Notes: generated by a model not told the origin, from the sequence alone. Counted from the first letter of the stretch, positions 1-13,024 are shown. The stretch: DNA of 64,000 nucleotides from Luscinia megarhynchos (GCA_034336665.1 CM067588.1:4962655-5026654), one strand, 5' to 3'. Program-made: numbers and translations.

Positions 1-775
1 CGAGATTCCAGAACTGCAGGAATTTGGGGATCTAAGAGATGTGGAGATCAAGAGATACCGAGATCCTGGCATTTCAGGATCTTGGGGATCCAAGAGTCAC
101 CTAGACCCTCACCCTGTGTCACATCACTCCTGCCTCATCCTGCCCCTCTATTTGGGGGACCCAAATTTTCAGGATGACCCTGCCCTCCCCTGCCCACAGG
201 TTGTCCCAATTCCTGGGAGTTTTTCCCCCTCCCAAAGCTCTCCATCCATGACTTTTCCTTTAAGCAGCCCGACGTGATGCCAAATCATCCCAAAAAAAAA
301 CCTCATCCCGCCAACACATCCCAGAAAACAGGGAAAAATCCGAGGAGGAAACACCAAAAGAGCAACGAGCAGCAGCCCCGACACCCCTGGGAGGGGGCAG
401 AGGAAAAAATAAAGACACACAGGGAGATTTTCCTCTTGCAGGCAGGACCTGAGGAATCCCGGCCGGCCACCGGCACAGACAATGGCCCATCTCCTGCCAG
501 ACGAGCGCGGCCGCTTTCCTGCCAGACTTGGAATGTCCCCCCGGAGCTGCTTCCAAGCCTTTCCGCCCCGGGTGTCTTCCAAGAGAGAAGAATGGATGTT
601 TGCTCTGCCGTGCCCGGGATGGCCGGGGCTGGCCCATGTCCCTGCCTGGGGGAAGTTCACGGAGCTGCCGTGACGTCCCTGGGGATCCAGAGCATCCCGG
701 GATGGGAGGGACGTTCCCTGGGAATGGCAGGTGGGGGAGGTGGAATGTGGGGGGGGAAAAAACAGGGATGAGAAA
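1..775. other. Unannotated sequence at the left edge
   Basis: A short run of related 25-bp-like segments containing GATCTTGGGGATCCAAGAG occupies the first 110 bp. The rest is GC-rich unique sequence. No exon is seen. Confidence 0.4.
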
Positions 776-2085
776 ATGCAGGACCCCAGGGTCTGAAAAA
801 TTGGGTTTTAACCCCAATAGGCAACAGGATGAGAGCTTTGGACTCAGAAATGCCACCAGCACCATGTGGGACCAACAGGGTCTGCTGGTTCTGAAAAATT
901 ATTTTTCAAACCCAAATAGGCAACTGGATGAGGGTTTTTAGACTCAGAAATGCCACCAGCACCATGTGAGACCCACAGGGTCTGCTGGTTCTGAAAAATG
1001 ATATTTTAACTCCAAAAGGGACAACTGAATGAGGGTTTTTAGATTCAGAAGTGCCACCAGTATCGTGAGAACCACAGGGTCTGCTGGTTCTGAAAAATTA
1101 TGTTTTTAACCCAAATAGGCAACTGGATGAGGGTTTTTAGACTAAGAAATGCCACCAGCACCATGTGAGACCCACAGGGTTTGTTGGTTCTACAAAAAAA
1201 AAAAAATTAACCCCAAAAGGCAACTTGATGAGCGTTTTCAGCCCCAGAGATGGCACCAGCACCATGTGGGACCAACAGGGTCTGCTGGTTCTGAAAAATT
1301 ATTTTTCAAACCCAAATAGGCACTGGATGAGGGTTTTTAGACTAAGAAATGCCACCAGCACCACTTGAGACCCACAGGGTTTGTTGGTTCTACCAAAAAA
1401 ATAAAATTAACCCCAAAAGGCAACGTGATAAACATTTTCAGCCCCAGAGATGGCCCCAGTACCATGTGAGACCAACAGGGTCTGCTGGTTCTGAAAAAAA
1501 AAAATTTTAACCCAAATAGGCAACTGGATGAGAGTTTTTAGACTCAGAAGTGCCACCAGCATCGTGAGAACCACACGGTCTGCTGGTTCTGAAAAATTAT
1601 TTTTTTAACCAAATAGCAATGGGATAAGGGTTTTTAGATTCAGAAGTGCCACCAGCACCACGTGAGAGCCACAGCTCCGTGTGTCACTGCTCCCAGCACG
1701 TGTCCCCTGCCAGGGCCGTGTCCCCAAGGTGCTGACTCTGAAAAATGATTTTTTAACCCCAAGAGACAATGGGATGAGGGTTTTTAGACTCAGAAATGGC
1801 ACCAGTACCATGTGAGACCCACAGGGTTTGCTGGTTCTGAAAAAAAAATTTAACCCCAAAAAACAACGGGATGAGCGCTTGCAGCCCCAGAGATGGCACC
1901 AGCACCACATGAGAGCCACAGGGTTTGCTGGTTCTGAAAAAAAGTAAATGTAACTGCAAAAAGGAGTGGGATGAGCGTTTTCAGCCCCAGAGATGGCACC
2001 AGCACCACGTGAGAGCCACAGCTCTGAGTGTCACTGCTCCCAGCACGTGTCCCCTGCCAGGGCCGTGTCCCCACCCGCTGCCCCA
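776..2085. repeat. About 100-bp minisatellite, roughly 12 copies
   Basis: Each unit carries ATGCCACCAGCACCATGTGA, ACAGGGTCTGCTGGTTCTGA, an A/T run, and AGGCAACTGGATGAGGGTTT. Two copies are extended by an extra segment with GTGTCACTGCTCCCAGCACG (1,680 and 2,026), indicating higher-order structure. No coding function. Confidence 0.9.
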
Positions 2086-3289
2086 CAGAGCAGCAGCGGA
2101 AACGCTCCAAATTTGGGCTCAGCCCAATCCTCGGCCGCCTCCGCGTTCTCACCTGAGCTCAGCAGCAGAAAAACCCAAAGCTCCCCTGCCCAGAGAGCTC
2201 AGGGCACTGGAAAAGCTGAAAAAACCGCGCTGAGGTGGGAGGTTTTGGTGGGCACGGGGGATTTGGGAATGGGGATGCTCCGAGGGGCAGCAGGGACAGG
2301 ATGGGAACTGCCTGGCAGTGCCCCGTGGAAAATCCCCACCCCAAAGAGACCCCCAGACCCCAAACGCCCCTTTCCATCCTGACAAGACTTTTGGGGTGAG
2401 CAGGAGCAGGGATTTGCTGCTAGCCACCCAAAGCAGCCGGGGATTTGTCCATCCCCCACCCTGAAGGCGATTTTTCCTTCCCCAAAGGACAAACGGGCTC
2501 CGGAAACATCCGGAAATGTCCCCAGGGGGTCGGGGCACAGCAGTGACAGCAGCAGCATCACGGAAACTCCCGGGAGCAGGCACAGGAAGGAGTGGGGGTC
2601 GCCCCTCTGCTTGTGCCACCCCCTTCCCACCAGGTGCCCTCTCCATCCTGGTGTCCCCATGGGGGGATGTCACCTCCTCACCCCTGGAATTGTCTCAGCA
2701 CAGACACGTTATGGGGTTTTTTTTGGTGGGGAGCATCAATTTAAAATCTTTTAAGATGGCAAGGAGCAATTCAGGTCTCCAGGGAACTCATGGGAGGTTG
2801 AATCCTGAAGAAATTACAACCATTTTTACCAATTCTATCCCAAAAAAATCCCAGCCTGCTCCTCAGGCCTCCAGGCCATACCCAGGGTTATTAATGAATT
2901 CCCTGATGAATTCCATTAGAGTTTTGGGGTTAAATTAAATCCAAAATTTACAGGGATTCATCCCTAAATTCTCTCAAACTCAAGGCTGGGAGGAAAAGAG
3001 GAATCCCCAGGTGGGGCCAAGGGGAACAGGAGGATCTGGGAGGCTCCACGGGGTGCTCTATGTTCTCTATCAGGGATGTTTTCCATCCCCTATGAATCCC
3101 AGGAGACCCTGGGGTCCCAGGAAATGGGATCAGGACTAAACTGCAGGTCAGGCTCTGCTCTCAGCAGCTCTGCTCCTGATTTCCCATGGGATGGTCCCTC
3201 TTGGCCAAATCCAGCTCATCCCCTTGGGTTTGACCTCCTGGTGCCCAGCTGGTGGGTGAGAATGGGAAAATAAAGCCCCCAGCAAAGCT
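2086..3289. other. Unique GC-rich to mixed sequence
   Basis: No recognised feature. A moderately AT-rich part with short direct AATTCC motifs lies at 2,740-2,960. Confidence 0.4.
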
Positions 3290-5310
3290 TGATAAGGATG
3301 AGTCAACCCCCACACATTCCCTGTGGGCACAGGGATTGGGATCCATGCCCCACACATTCCATGTGGACACCAGGATCCATTGGATTCCAAACCCCACAAA
3401 TCATTGGGATTGGTTGGATCCATACCCCACATATCACCAGGATCAGTTCAATCCATACCCTGCACATCACTGGGATCAGGATCCATGCCCCACACATCAC
3501 AGGGATCGTGATCAATGCCCCACACATCACTGGGATCAGGATCCATGCCCCACACATCACTGGGATCAGGATCCATGCCCCACACATCACTGGGATCAGG
3601 ATCCATGCCCCCACATCACAGGGATCAGGATCCATGTCCCCACATCACTGGGATCAGGATCCCTGCCCACACATCACTGGGATCAGGATCCATGCCCCAC
3701 ACATCACTGGGATCAGGATCCATGCCCCCACACATCACTGGGATCAGGATCCATGCCCCCACATCACTGGGATCAGGATCCATGTCCCCCTAAATCACTG
3801 GGATCAGGATCCCTGCCCCACACATCACTGGGATCAGGATCCATGCCCCACACATCACTGGGATCAGGATCCATGCCCCACACATCACTGGGATCAGGAT
3901 CCATGCCCCACACATCACTGGGATCAGGATCCATGCCCCACACATCACTGGGATCAGGATCCATGCCCCACACATCACTGGGATCAGGATCCATGCCCCA
4001 CACATCACTGGGATCGTGATCAATGCCCCACACATCACAGGGATCAGGATCCCCTGCCCCCACACATCACTGGGATCAGGATCCTGCCCCCACACATCAC
4101 TGGGATCATGATCAATGCCCCACACATCACTGGGATCAGGATCCATGTCCCCACACATCACTGGGATCAGGATCCCTGCCCCACACATCACTGGGATCAG
4201 GATCCCTGCCCCACATCACTGGGATCAGGATCCCTGCCCCACATCACAGGGATCAGGATCCCTGCCCCACACATCACAGGGATCAGGATCCATGCCCCAC
4301 ACATCACTGGGATCAGGATCCATGTCCCCACACATCACTGGGATCAGGATCCATGTCCCACACATCACTGGGATCAGGATCCCTGCCCCACATCACTGGG
4401 ATCAGGATCCCTGCCTCACTGGGATCAGGATCCATGCCCCACACATCACTGGGATCAGGATCCCTGCCCCACATCACTGGGATCAGGATCCATGCCCCAC
4501 ACATCACTGGGATCAGGATCCCTGCCCCACACATCACTGGGATCAGGATCCCTGCCCCACACATCACTGGGATCAGGATCCGTGCCCCACACATCACTGG
4601 GATCAGGATCCCTGCCCCACACATCACTGGGATCAGGATCCCTGCCCCACACATCACTGGGATCAGGATCCATGTCCCACATCACTGGGATCAGGATCCA
4701 TGCCCCACACATCACAGGGATCAGGATCCCTGCCCCACACATCACTGGGATCAGGATCCATGTCCCACACATCACAGGGATCAGGATCCATGCCCCACAC
4801 ATCACTGGGATCAGGATCCATGCCCCACACATCACTGGGATCAGGATCCATGCCCCACACATCACTGGGATCAGGATCCATGCCCCACACATCACTGGGA
4901 TCAGGATCCATGCCCCACACATCACTGGGATCAGGATCCCTGCCCCACACATCACTGGGATCAGGATCCATGCCCCACACATCACTGGGATCAGGATCCG
5001 TGCCCCACACATCACTGGGATCAGGATCCGTGCCCCACACATCACAGGGATCAGGATCCCTGCCCCACACATCACTGGGATCAGGATCCCTGCCCCACAC
5101 ATCACTGGGATCAGGATCCATGTCCCACACATCACTGGGATCAGGATCCATGCCCCACACATCACAGGGATCAGGATCCTGTCCCCACACATCACTGGGA
5201 TCAGGATCCATGTCCCACACATCACTGGGATCAGGATCCATGCCCCACACATCACTGGGATCAGGATCCCTGCCCCACACATCCCCTGTGGGCACCAGGA
5301 TCCGTTGGAT
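3290..5310. repeat. 30-bp minisatellite, about 65 copies, in register
   Basis: Unit CATCACTGGGATCAGGATCC plus ATGCCCCACA, 30 bp, repeated with few length changes. Because 30 is divisible by three and the unit lacks stops, all plus-strand frames stay open, producing false reading frames of up to 713 codons. Most units contain a GGATCC site. Degenerate copies flank both ends. Confidence 0.95.
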
Positions 5311-6764
5311 CCATGCCAGAGCTCTGGGACACATCCCAGTGTCCCTGCAGACGGAGAATTTCCATCTTCCTCTGCTTTCCCAGTACTCCAAAGGGATTTA
5401 TCCTTTAGGATCCCCAAAACAACCCTTTAAAATTCCTTCCCAACCCCAAATCCAGGGATTCTGCCTCCCACGAGCCTGTGTGACAAAACCCAGCCAGGAG
5501 ATCCGTAATTATCCAAATAAATCCCAATCCCTGGAAGCAGCCGGATCCTTCCCTGGGCGTCCCCTGGCCCGGGGCCACCCTGTTCACAGCCACATCCCAA
5601 ACACATTTTTCCTTTTGCCACAGGGAGGGTTCGAAAGAGGAGGGGAGGAAAAAAAAAAAAATCCGCCTGAACCTCAGGTGGAACTTCCTGGCCGGGGGAT
5701 TTATGAGCCGGGAATGATCTCTTCAGGGAAGCGGAGGAAACTCCGGCGCTGGAATTATTTCCAACCCCGTCAAATCCCCCCCAGCCCCGGGAACAATCCC
5801 AGGAGGAGCCACGTGATGGGACCAGCACTGGTCATTCCCATTTCCCAGACCCGACAGGAGCTTTGGGTTGGTTCCTCCACTCCAGGAGAGAAACCCGTAA
5901 GGAAAAGGATCCTTGTGGCACCTCTGGCTCTGCAGGGTTTATTCCAGGGGATTGTTTATGGGGCTGCAAGGATCTTTGGGGAAAGGGGATGCTCAGGAGA
6001 GGGAAATCAAGGGCAGGGATGGCAGGGGGAAGTCTGAAAGCACCAAGTCCCCTTTGTAGAAAATCACAGGTCTAAACCGCTAGGAAAAATCAAAAATTTG
6101 TTGGTTTTTTTTTGTTTTTTTTGCCCCCTTTTACTCTTCCCTTCCCACCCTCCTGCATTAAAACCCTACAAAACCCCAAAGCATTCCCTCTAATAGAGAG
6201 AACCCTCTCACTCTGAAAAATGGGGATTCACCCTTTTTTACCCTTTTTTTCCTCATCAGAAACATGTTTAAAAAGATATTTTAGATGCAGAAGCCTCCCC
6301 GAACTGCGCCTGCTGAGCCTTTACCCCAATACCCAGCGGGGTTGTGACCCACAGAGGGGTGTGGGGGCAGCTCCAGATCTTTGGCATCCAGCAGAAATCC
6401 CTGGAGCAGCTCCCAAAAACCCTCCAGGGCATCCCCAGCAGAACCTCAACATCATCACCCCCAACATCATCCCCAACGGAACCGATTCTCCCCGAGCCAT
6501 CGATGGCGGGAATTAAACTGAAAAAAATGACAAAACACGTTAAAAATAAAGGAAAATTTCGGAGGAGGATGGGGAGAACTCACCCAGAGCCTGGCACGGG
6601 TCCCTCCTGGCCCTGGCAGTGCCGCCTGCCCTCGCCCCGCGCGTTTATCGGGGCGCCCGATCTCGGCGGCGTTTTTGTGTCACTTCTGCCACTCAGAGTT
6701 TCCAGGCACAGCCTGGGAGGGGGGGCTCGGCCGAGGCGCTGAGGGCAAACCTAATTTTAAACGA
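5311..6764. other. Unique sequence between minisatellites
   Basis: Mixed composition with a T-rich run near 6,100-6,130. No exon or RNA gene recognised. The open frame entering from the 30-bp array is not coding by any similarity I recognise. Confidence 0.4.
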
Positions 6765-6892
6765 GACTTGAAACCTGATTTTAAACCTGAATTTAAACCT
6801 GGCTTTAAAGCTGAATTTAAACCTGACTTTAAACCAGAATTTAAACCTGGCTTTAAACCTGAATTTAAATCAGGATTTAAACCAGATTTTTG
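6765..6892. repeat. 12-bp TTTAAACCTGAA repeat
   Basis: About eleven copies of a 12-bp unit alternating TTTAAACCTGAA, TTTAAACCTGGC and variants. Every unit carries a TTTAAA core. Confidence 0.9.
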
Positions 6893-7079
6893 TATTGCCT
6901 GAGGGAGGGAAGATCAACACACCCAACTCTTTTGCTGGTTGGAAAAAAAATCCCCAAAGTGGGGCAACCCACCTGCCCTGCACCTCCCACCTTTCCCAAA
7001 CCCGTTTTCCCATGGGGATATCCATGGTGGTGTTGGGATGTGCAGAACTCGGTGTTGGTTTGGGTCCATCCCAGTCCTA

Positions 7080-7440
7080 TAACCCGCCATTGTTGGGTTT
7101 TTGTGGCATTTTACACCCTCCAATAATTTCCTTCTTTTTCCAGGCTTTTTGGGAATTCATTCCAGCCAGGAACTCCACATCCTTGAGTTTTTATGGGTTT
7201 TAAACCTTCCAATAATTCTGTATTTTTCCAGGAGTTTGGGGTGTCCACCCCTTGTCAAAACCCATGTCCATAAAGGCCCCGCTGTTCAGCTTTAATGGAA
7301 TTTTACACCTTCCAATAATTCCCTTTTTTTCCCAGGTTTTTGGGGATCCATTCCTGCCAACAACACCCCATCCTTTATGGGATTTTTTTATGGCGTTTTC
7401 CACCTTCCACTAATCCTTTGCTTTTCCAGGTTTTCCCTTC
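7080..7440. repeat. 90-110 bp tandem repeat, about 4 copies
   Basis: Units share TTTACACCCTCCAATAATT, a CTTTTTCCAGG run and a GGGAATTCATTCCAGCCA-like part. Several units contain a polypyrimidine-CAG that imitates a splice acceptor. Confidence 0.75.
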
Positions 7441-7857
7441 TGCGGGCTCCAATCCCTCCTCGTGTTTCCCAGGATTGCTGGGCACACCCAGGAGCACCCA
7501 AGGGTGCTCAGAGCCAGCCACCTGCAGCACCCCAACCCCTAATCACGCCCCAAAATCTCATGGGGCCGCGTTTCCGCCCCACAGCCGCAGCCGGCAGCGC
7601 CCCGGAAACTTTTGGGGTGCCTGTGCTCAGCGTCCTGAGCTGCAACAAAGGGGCCCAGATTGTCACATGGAGGGACAAAAGGGGACATGGAGGGGACATG
7701 GACACAATCCCTAAATTTGCCCAAATTCAGGGCATGGAGAGCTCCACATGTTGGGGTTGCTTCACGTTCCAGTAATGGGGTTTTTCCTGGGAGCTGCCCC
7801 AGGAAACATCAGGAATCTTCATGAACATCACTCTGAGGGAAAGGGCACCACTCACCT

Positions 7858-8412
7858 GCCCCAAAATCATCTCCTGTCCCCAAATCACCTTCTGTCCCCC
7901 AAAATAATATCCTGTCCCCCAAAATCATCTCCTGCTCCAAAATAATCTCCTGTTTCCCAAAATCATCTCCTGCCCCAAAATCATCTTCTGTCCCTAAATC
8001 ACCTTCTGTCCCCCAAAATAATATCCTGTCCCCCAAAATCATCTCCTGTCCCTAAATCACCTTCTGTCTCCCAAAATAATCTCCTGCCCCAAAATCATCT
8101 CCTGTCCCTAAATCATCTCCTGTCCCTAAATCATCTCCTGTCCGCAAATAATCTTCTGTCCCCCAAAATCATCTCCTGCCCAGAAATCATCTCCTGTCCC
8201 CAAATCACATTCTGTCCCCCATAATCATCTCCTGTCCCCAAAATCATCTTCTGTCCCCCAAAATCATCTCCTGTCCCCAAAATCATCTTCTGTCCCCCAA
8301 ATCATCTCCTGTCCCCAAAATCATCTCCTGCCCCCAAAATCATCTTCTGTCCCCCAAAATCATCTCCTGTCCCCAAATCATCTCCTGCCCCAAATCATCT
8401 CCTGCCCCAAAA
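7858..8412. repeat. 19-bp CAAAATCATCTCCTGTCCC minisatellite, about 29 copies
   Basis: Units of 17-20 bp with ATCATCTCCTG, ATCATCTTCTG and ATAATATCCTG variants. Confidence 0.92.
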
Positions 8413-9714
8413 CCCCTCCCCAAGGCAGCCCTGGCTCTGTTCCCGCTGGTCTCCTCTCACAGGACTCAGGGATGGATGGGTTTGGGTGGGTTTGGGTGAA
8501 GCCCCCTGAGAAGGGCAGGTCTGGCCCCATTTCCCCCTCACCAGGGTTGGTTTGGGTTTGGTGCTGTTTCCCTGGTTTGGGGTGTGGGTTTGGGTTCCTG
8601 AGCTCATCCCCCACCTTGGGTGACGCAGAGCATCCGGCGGCGCTTCTGAGAAACTGCAGGAGCCATTTTTGTCACTTTTTTGTCATGTTTTGGTCACTAT
8701 TTCACCTCAGGGAGGCACCCCCGGGGTTTAGGCTTTGGGACACCCCAATTCTGGGTGCAGAATCCAAAGGGATTTGAGAGCAGCGACCTCCAAATCACCC
8801 CAGTCCCAGTGGGATGGGTTTGGGTCTCGCCCTCCTCTCCCTGCTGGCTTTGGAGGAATTAAAACCCAGCAAATTCAGCTCCCAGGTGGGAGCTGGGAGA
8901 GCAGAGGGATTTGGGAGCGAGGATTTTGGGGCGGTTTTCACTGCACAACAAAAACCCAGCATGCACCAGAAGCTGCCATCCCTCCCCATTTGGGACAGGG
9001 AATCAAACTGGGGGTTTGTGGTGCTGGTGGCACTTGTGTCACCTCCCTGCTCCATCCCAAATTCCCCTGGGCTCCCTGAGCAGTGGGAATTGGCAGCTCC
9101 AGCCTCCAGGTGCCCATCCCAGGCTGGTCCCAAGGAACTGGGATGTGCTGCTGGCTCTGGGAGAACAAAAGGATTTGGGGAGGATTTTGGGGCTGTGCTT
9201 GCAGCCCGAGGGGTCCTGGGCTCCTGTGTCTGTTCCCTGGGCTGTGCCAGCTTTGCCCAGCCCCCAGGATGAGTTTTTTTGGTTTTTGGGGGTTTTTTTT
9301 TGGGAAAACATACAAATCCCACATGCAAAATTACGTTTTCCCCAGCCAAATTCCCAGGACGGACCCACAAACCAGAGGAAACGCAGCAGGAAGGACCCGA
9401 GAACCCAAATCCCTAAAAGAGCCCCTAAAAAACGGCAAATTCTGCTCTGCCCTGCCCAGCCTGCAGCTGGGCTCTCCAGGGGACCTTCCCTGCTCCAAAA
9501 ATCCACATGGAGAAGCAGCGGGAAAGGGCTCCCTGCGGGAATCGCTGGAGCGGCAGCCACGAGGGGTCCGTGCCACCCGTGCCGCCCCCTGTCCCCGCCC
9601 GGCCCTGCCCGCGGATCCGGGCACGCTCCCGAGCCAGCCCGTGCCCCGGGGGACCGCGAGCGAACAATAGGGCCGAGCCCTCCATTGTTCCACACAAAGA
9701 TAAGGCCGGGCTCT
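8413..9714. other. Unique GC-rich sequence with a possible regulatory element at its right end
   Basis: No exon recognised. 8,470-8,600 is rich in GGTTTGGGT motifs. A CpG-rich part lies at 9,530-9,680, followed by inverted SOX-like and GATA-like motifs at 9,662-9,705. Confidence 0.4.
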
Positions 9715-11085
9715 GGCGTTCCCCGAGCCCGCCCTGCTCGGGATCTGCCATTCCCGGCTCTGCCATTCCCGGGCTCTGCCATTCCCGGCTCTGCCATTCC
9801 CGGCTCTGCCATTCCCGGGCTCTGGCATTCCCCGAGCCCGCCCTGCTCGGGATCTGCCATTCCCGGCTCTGCCATTCCCTGGTTCTGCCATTCCCAGTTC
9901 TGCCATTCCCGGCTCTGCCATTCCCTGGTTCTGCCATTCCCAGTTCTGCCATTCCCGGGCTCTGCCATTCCCTGGTTCTGCCATTCCCGGCTCTGACATT
10001 CCCGGCTCTGCCATTCCCGGGCTCTGCCATTCCCGGGCTCTGCCATTCCCTGGTTCTGCCATTCCCGGCTCTGCCATTCCCGGCTCTGCCATTCCGGGCT
10101 CTGCCATTCCAGGGCTCTGCCATTCCCGGGCTCTGCCATTCCCGGCTCTGCCATTCCAAACTCTGCCATTCCCTGGGCTCTGCCATTCCCGGCTCTGCCA
10201 TTCCCTGGTTCTGCCATTCCCGGCTCTGCCATTCCCGGCTTCTGCCATTCCCGGGCTCTGCCATTCCGGCTCTGCCATTCCCGGCTCTGCCATTCCCGGC
10301 TCTGCCATTCCCGGCTCTGCCATTCCCTGGTTTTGCCATTCCCAGGCTCTGCCATTCCCGGGCTCTGCCATTCCCGGGCTCTGCCATTCCCGGGCTCTGC
10401 CATTCCCTGGTTCTGCCATTCCCGGCTCTGCCATTCCCGGGCTCTGCCATTCCCGGCTCTGCCATTCCCGGGCTCTGCCATTCCCGGTTCTGCCATTCCC
10501 GGCTCTGCCATTCCCGGCTCTGCCATTCCCGGTTCTGCCATTCCCGGGCTCTGCCATTCCCGGGCTCTGCCATTCCCAGCTCTGCCATTCCCGGGCTCTG
10601 CCATTCCCGGCTCTGCCATTCCCGGGCTGTGCCATTCCCAGTTCTGCCATTCCCAGCTCTGCCATTCCCGGCTCTGCCATTCCCTGGTTCTGCCATTCCC
10701 GGCTCTGCCATTCCCGGCTCTGCCATTCCCTGGTTTTGCCATTCCCAGGGCTGTGCCATTCCCTGGTTCTGCCATTCCCAGCTCTGCCATTCCCGGCTCT
10801 GCCATTCCCTGGTTCTGCCATTCCCGGCTCTGCCATTCCCGGGCTGTGCCATTCCCAGTTCTCCCTTCCTTGGCTGTGCCATTCCCTGGTTTTGCCATTC
10901 CCAGGCTGTGCCATTCCCGGCTCTGCCATTGCCAGTTCTGCCATTTCTGGCTTTGCCATTCCCAGTTCTCCCATTCCCAACTCTGCCATTCCCGGGCTGT
11001 GCCATTCCCAGCTCTGCCATTCCCAGCTCTCACATTCCCAGCTCCCAGTTCTGCCATTCCCAGTTCTGCCATTCCCAGGGCCAGG
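9715..11085. repeat. 15-16 bp GGCTCTGCCATTCCC minisatellite, about 85 copies
   Basis: Units GGCTCTGCCATTCCCG, GGTTCTGCCATTCCCT and GGGCTGTGCCATTCCC. It opens false frames of over 800 codons on the minus strand and 675 on the plus strand. Confidence 0.95.
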
Positions 11086-11179
11086 GCAGAGGATTTTCCA
11101 AACTGTCCCCACAGCAGCTCCTCCTGCAGGGCTTGGAGGGGACAGTGACAGTGACAGCGACCCTCCTGCCCAGTCTGGA

Positions 11180-11305
11180 GCTCCCACGCACCTCTGTGTC
11201 CCTCTGTGTCCCCAATCCCTGCTCCAGCCACCTCTGTGTCCCTCTGTGTCCCCAATTCCCCTCCAGCCACCTCTGTGTCCCTCTGTGTCCCCAGCCCCTG
11301 TTGCA
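11180..11305. repeat. 39-40 bp repeat, 3 copies
   Basis: Three units of CACCTCTGTGTCCCTCTGTG followed by TCCCCAATCCCTGCTCCAGC or close variants. Confidence 0.85.
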
Positions 11306-11524
11306 GTTGTCTCCCTGTCCCCACGGTGGGGACACAGCAGGTGACACGTGCCAGCCTCTCGTGCCAGCCTCTCCTCAGAGCCGTCCCCACCCCGGGCGTC
11401 CCTGGGGGTGGCAGGGGTGGCACTGGTTTGGTGGCACTGCTGGGACAGAGCCGTGGTGGCAGCCCAGGACTGTCCAACACCAAAAACTTTCAGTGTTGGG
11501 GGACAGGGTTGGGACAGCTGCAAC

Positions 11525-11745
11525 ATCACCATGAATTTCTGCCTTCCAAAGTCTGAATTTCTCCCTTTTGGATTCCAAATTCCTCCCTTTTCAAATCCTG
11601 AATTCCTCCCTTTCCAAATCCTGAATTCCCACCTTCCGAATTCCTCCCTTCCAACTTCCAAATTTGTCCCTTCTAAATCCTTAATTTCTACACTCCAGTT
11701 TCTGAATTCCTGCCTTCCAAATTCCGGATTTCTCCCTTCCAACCT
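11525..11745. repeat. Degenerate 20-bp CCTTCCAAATTCTGAATTCC repeat
   Basis: About ten irregular units alternating CTCCCTTT/CCTTCC with AAATCCTGAATTCC. Confidence 0.75.
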
Positions 11746-11799
11746 CTGCTCCTGCCTCTCCGAAGTCCCCAGCTCCTGCCAGCCCCTTTTTCCACAGCA

Positions 11800-12110
11800 G
11801 AGCGGATCAAATGCTGCCTTTCAGCTCCCTTGGCTATATTTAATTTATATCCTCTCCTCTTTCCAGCCAACAATGAGCAGCGTGAGCCGCCTGCACCAGC
11901 ATTAAAATAACAATTACAGATTTCACTGGGCGCTCTCAGGGGGTCCTCAGGTGGCTTCTTATCTTGTTCCTGTCTGATAAGGGACAGGGAAAAGGTGGCA
12001 GGAGGCTGCAGCCACCACCTGCATCTTTTATAACCATCACATGGCCTGGCTGGGAATGGAGCATTAAATTGTAGAGAGGCAAAATTTCAAATATTTCAGC
12101 CCCATCTTTT
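11800..12110. promoter_or_regulatory. Candidate conserved non-coding element (GATA/SOX-like motifs)
   Basis: A repeat-free island of balanced composition amid minisatellites. It carries ACAATGAG, AACAATTACAG, CTTATCTTGTTCC and TCTGATAAGGG within about 120 bp. The regulatory role is inferred from motif density only. Confidence 0.3.
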
Positions 12111-12817
12111 CCCAGTTTGGATCCTTTGGCTGAAGGGGCAGGAGCTTCCCCTCGGTGCAATCCTCATGGGAGGAGTTTTTCCCGTTAAAAATGATGGATT
12201 TGAGCTAAAAGCACTCACAGAAACATTTGGGGTGTTTGGGGATGGAAGGAATGAAGGTGAGCAGAGCCATTTTTGGGGTTGGAGCAGCTCCACGTGGGGC
12301 TGGAGCAGGTGGACAGAGTGGGAAGGAAGGAGGGAGGGGAGCTCCAAAAATTGTCCAGAATTGTTTCCTCGGGGTTCTGCCAACTTCACCCCAAATGTTT
12401 TGCAGTGCTTTTAACTCAAACCCATAATTTTTAGCAGGAAAAGCTGCTCCGAGGTGAGGATTACACAGATTCAGCCAAAAAACCCAAGAGAGCTGGGGCT
12501 GAAATATTTGAAATTTTGTGTCTCCGTAACTCCCGGAGCGCGGGCACTGCCCAGCACCCGGGGCGCGGTGGGGCCGGAGCAGATCCCACCCCTGCAGCGA
12601 CTCCCTGAAAGGCTCGGGATGGGGTAAAAAACACGGAGATATTTCCCAGCAGAACTGTCAGAAGCTGCGCTAATTTATTTCCCTTCTGCGTGTTCCCGAC
12701 CGGGTTAAAACCGGGTGGGAATCGGGTGATGCATCGCACAAAACTTCTCCGCGGCTCGGAGCTCCCTCCCCGCAGCGCCACGAAACCCCAGGCCAGAGCA
12801 AATCCTGCGGAAAAGCG

Positions 12818-12895
12818 AGCGGCAGAGCCCGGCAGAGCCCGGCAGAGCCCGGCAGAGCCCGGCAGAGCCCGGCAGAGCCCGGCAGAGCCCGGCCC
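12818..12895. repeat. 10-bp GGCAGAGCCC repeat, 8 copies
   Basis: Perfect decanucleotide array in CpG-rich sequence (12,520-13,010), which could be a CpG island of unknown purpose. Confidence 0.92.
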
Positions 12896-13024
12896 GGGCT
12901 GCTCGGGGGTGCTGCGGGGACCCCAACCCCGGGCACGCCCGGCCCGGGGGCTGCGCGGGTTTCGGAGCTCTGCCTCCCGCAGCGCCGAGCCCGCGGCTCC
13001 TCCGGCCCCAGCCTGGGTGTCCTC

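Noticed and set aside
3290..5310. Regular 30-bp repeat resembling a CRISPR array
   Set aside because: Units are directly adjacent with no unique spacers, and the window is vertebrate DNA.
3252..6037. Plus-strand open frames of 255-713 codons and minus-strand frames of up to 320 codons
   Set aside because: They are produced by the 30-bp tandem repeat, whose length is a multiple of three and which lacks stops. Peptides are pure repeats and all frames are equally open.
9039..11742. Minus-strand frames of 803 and 814 codons and a plus-strand frame of 675 codons
   Set aside because: They run through the 15-16 bp minisatellite in three frames at once, with peptides made of MAEPGNGRA-like repeats.
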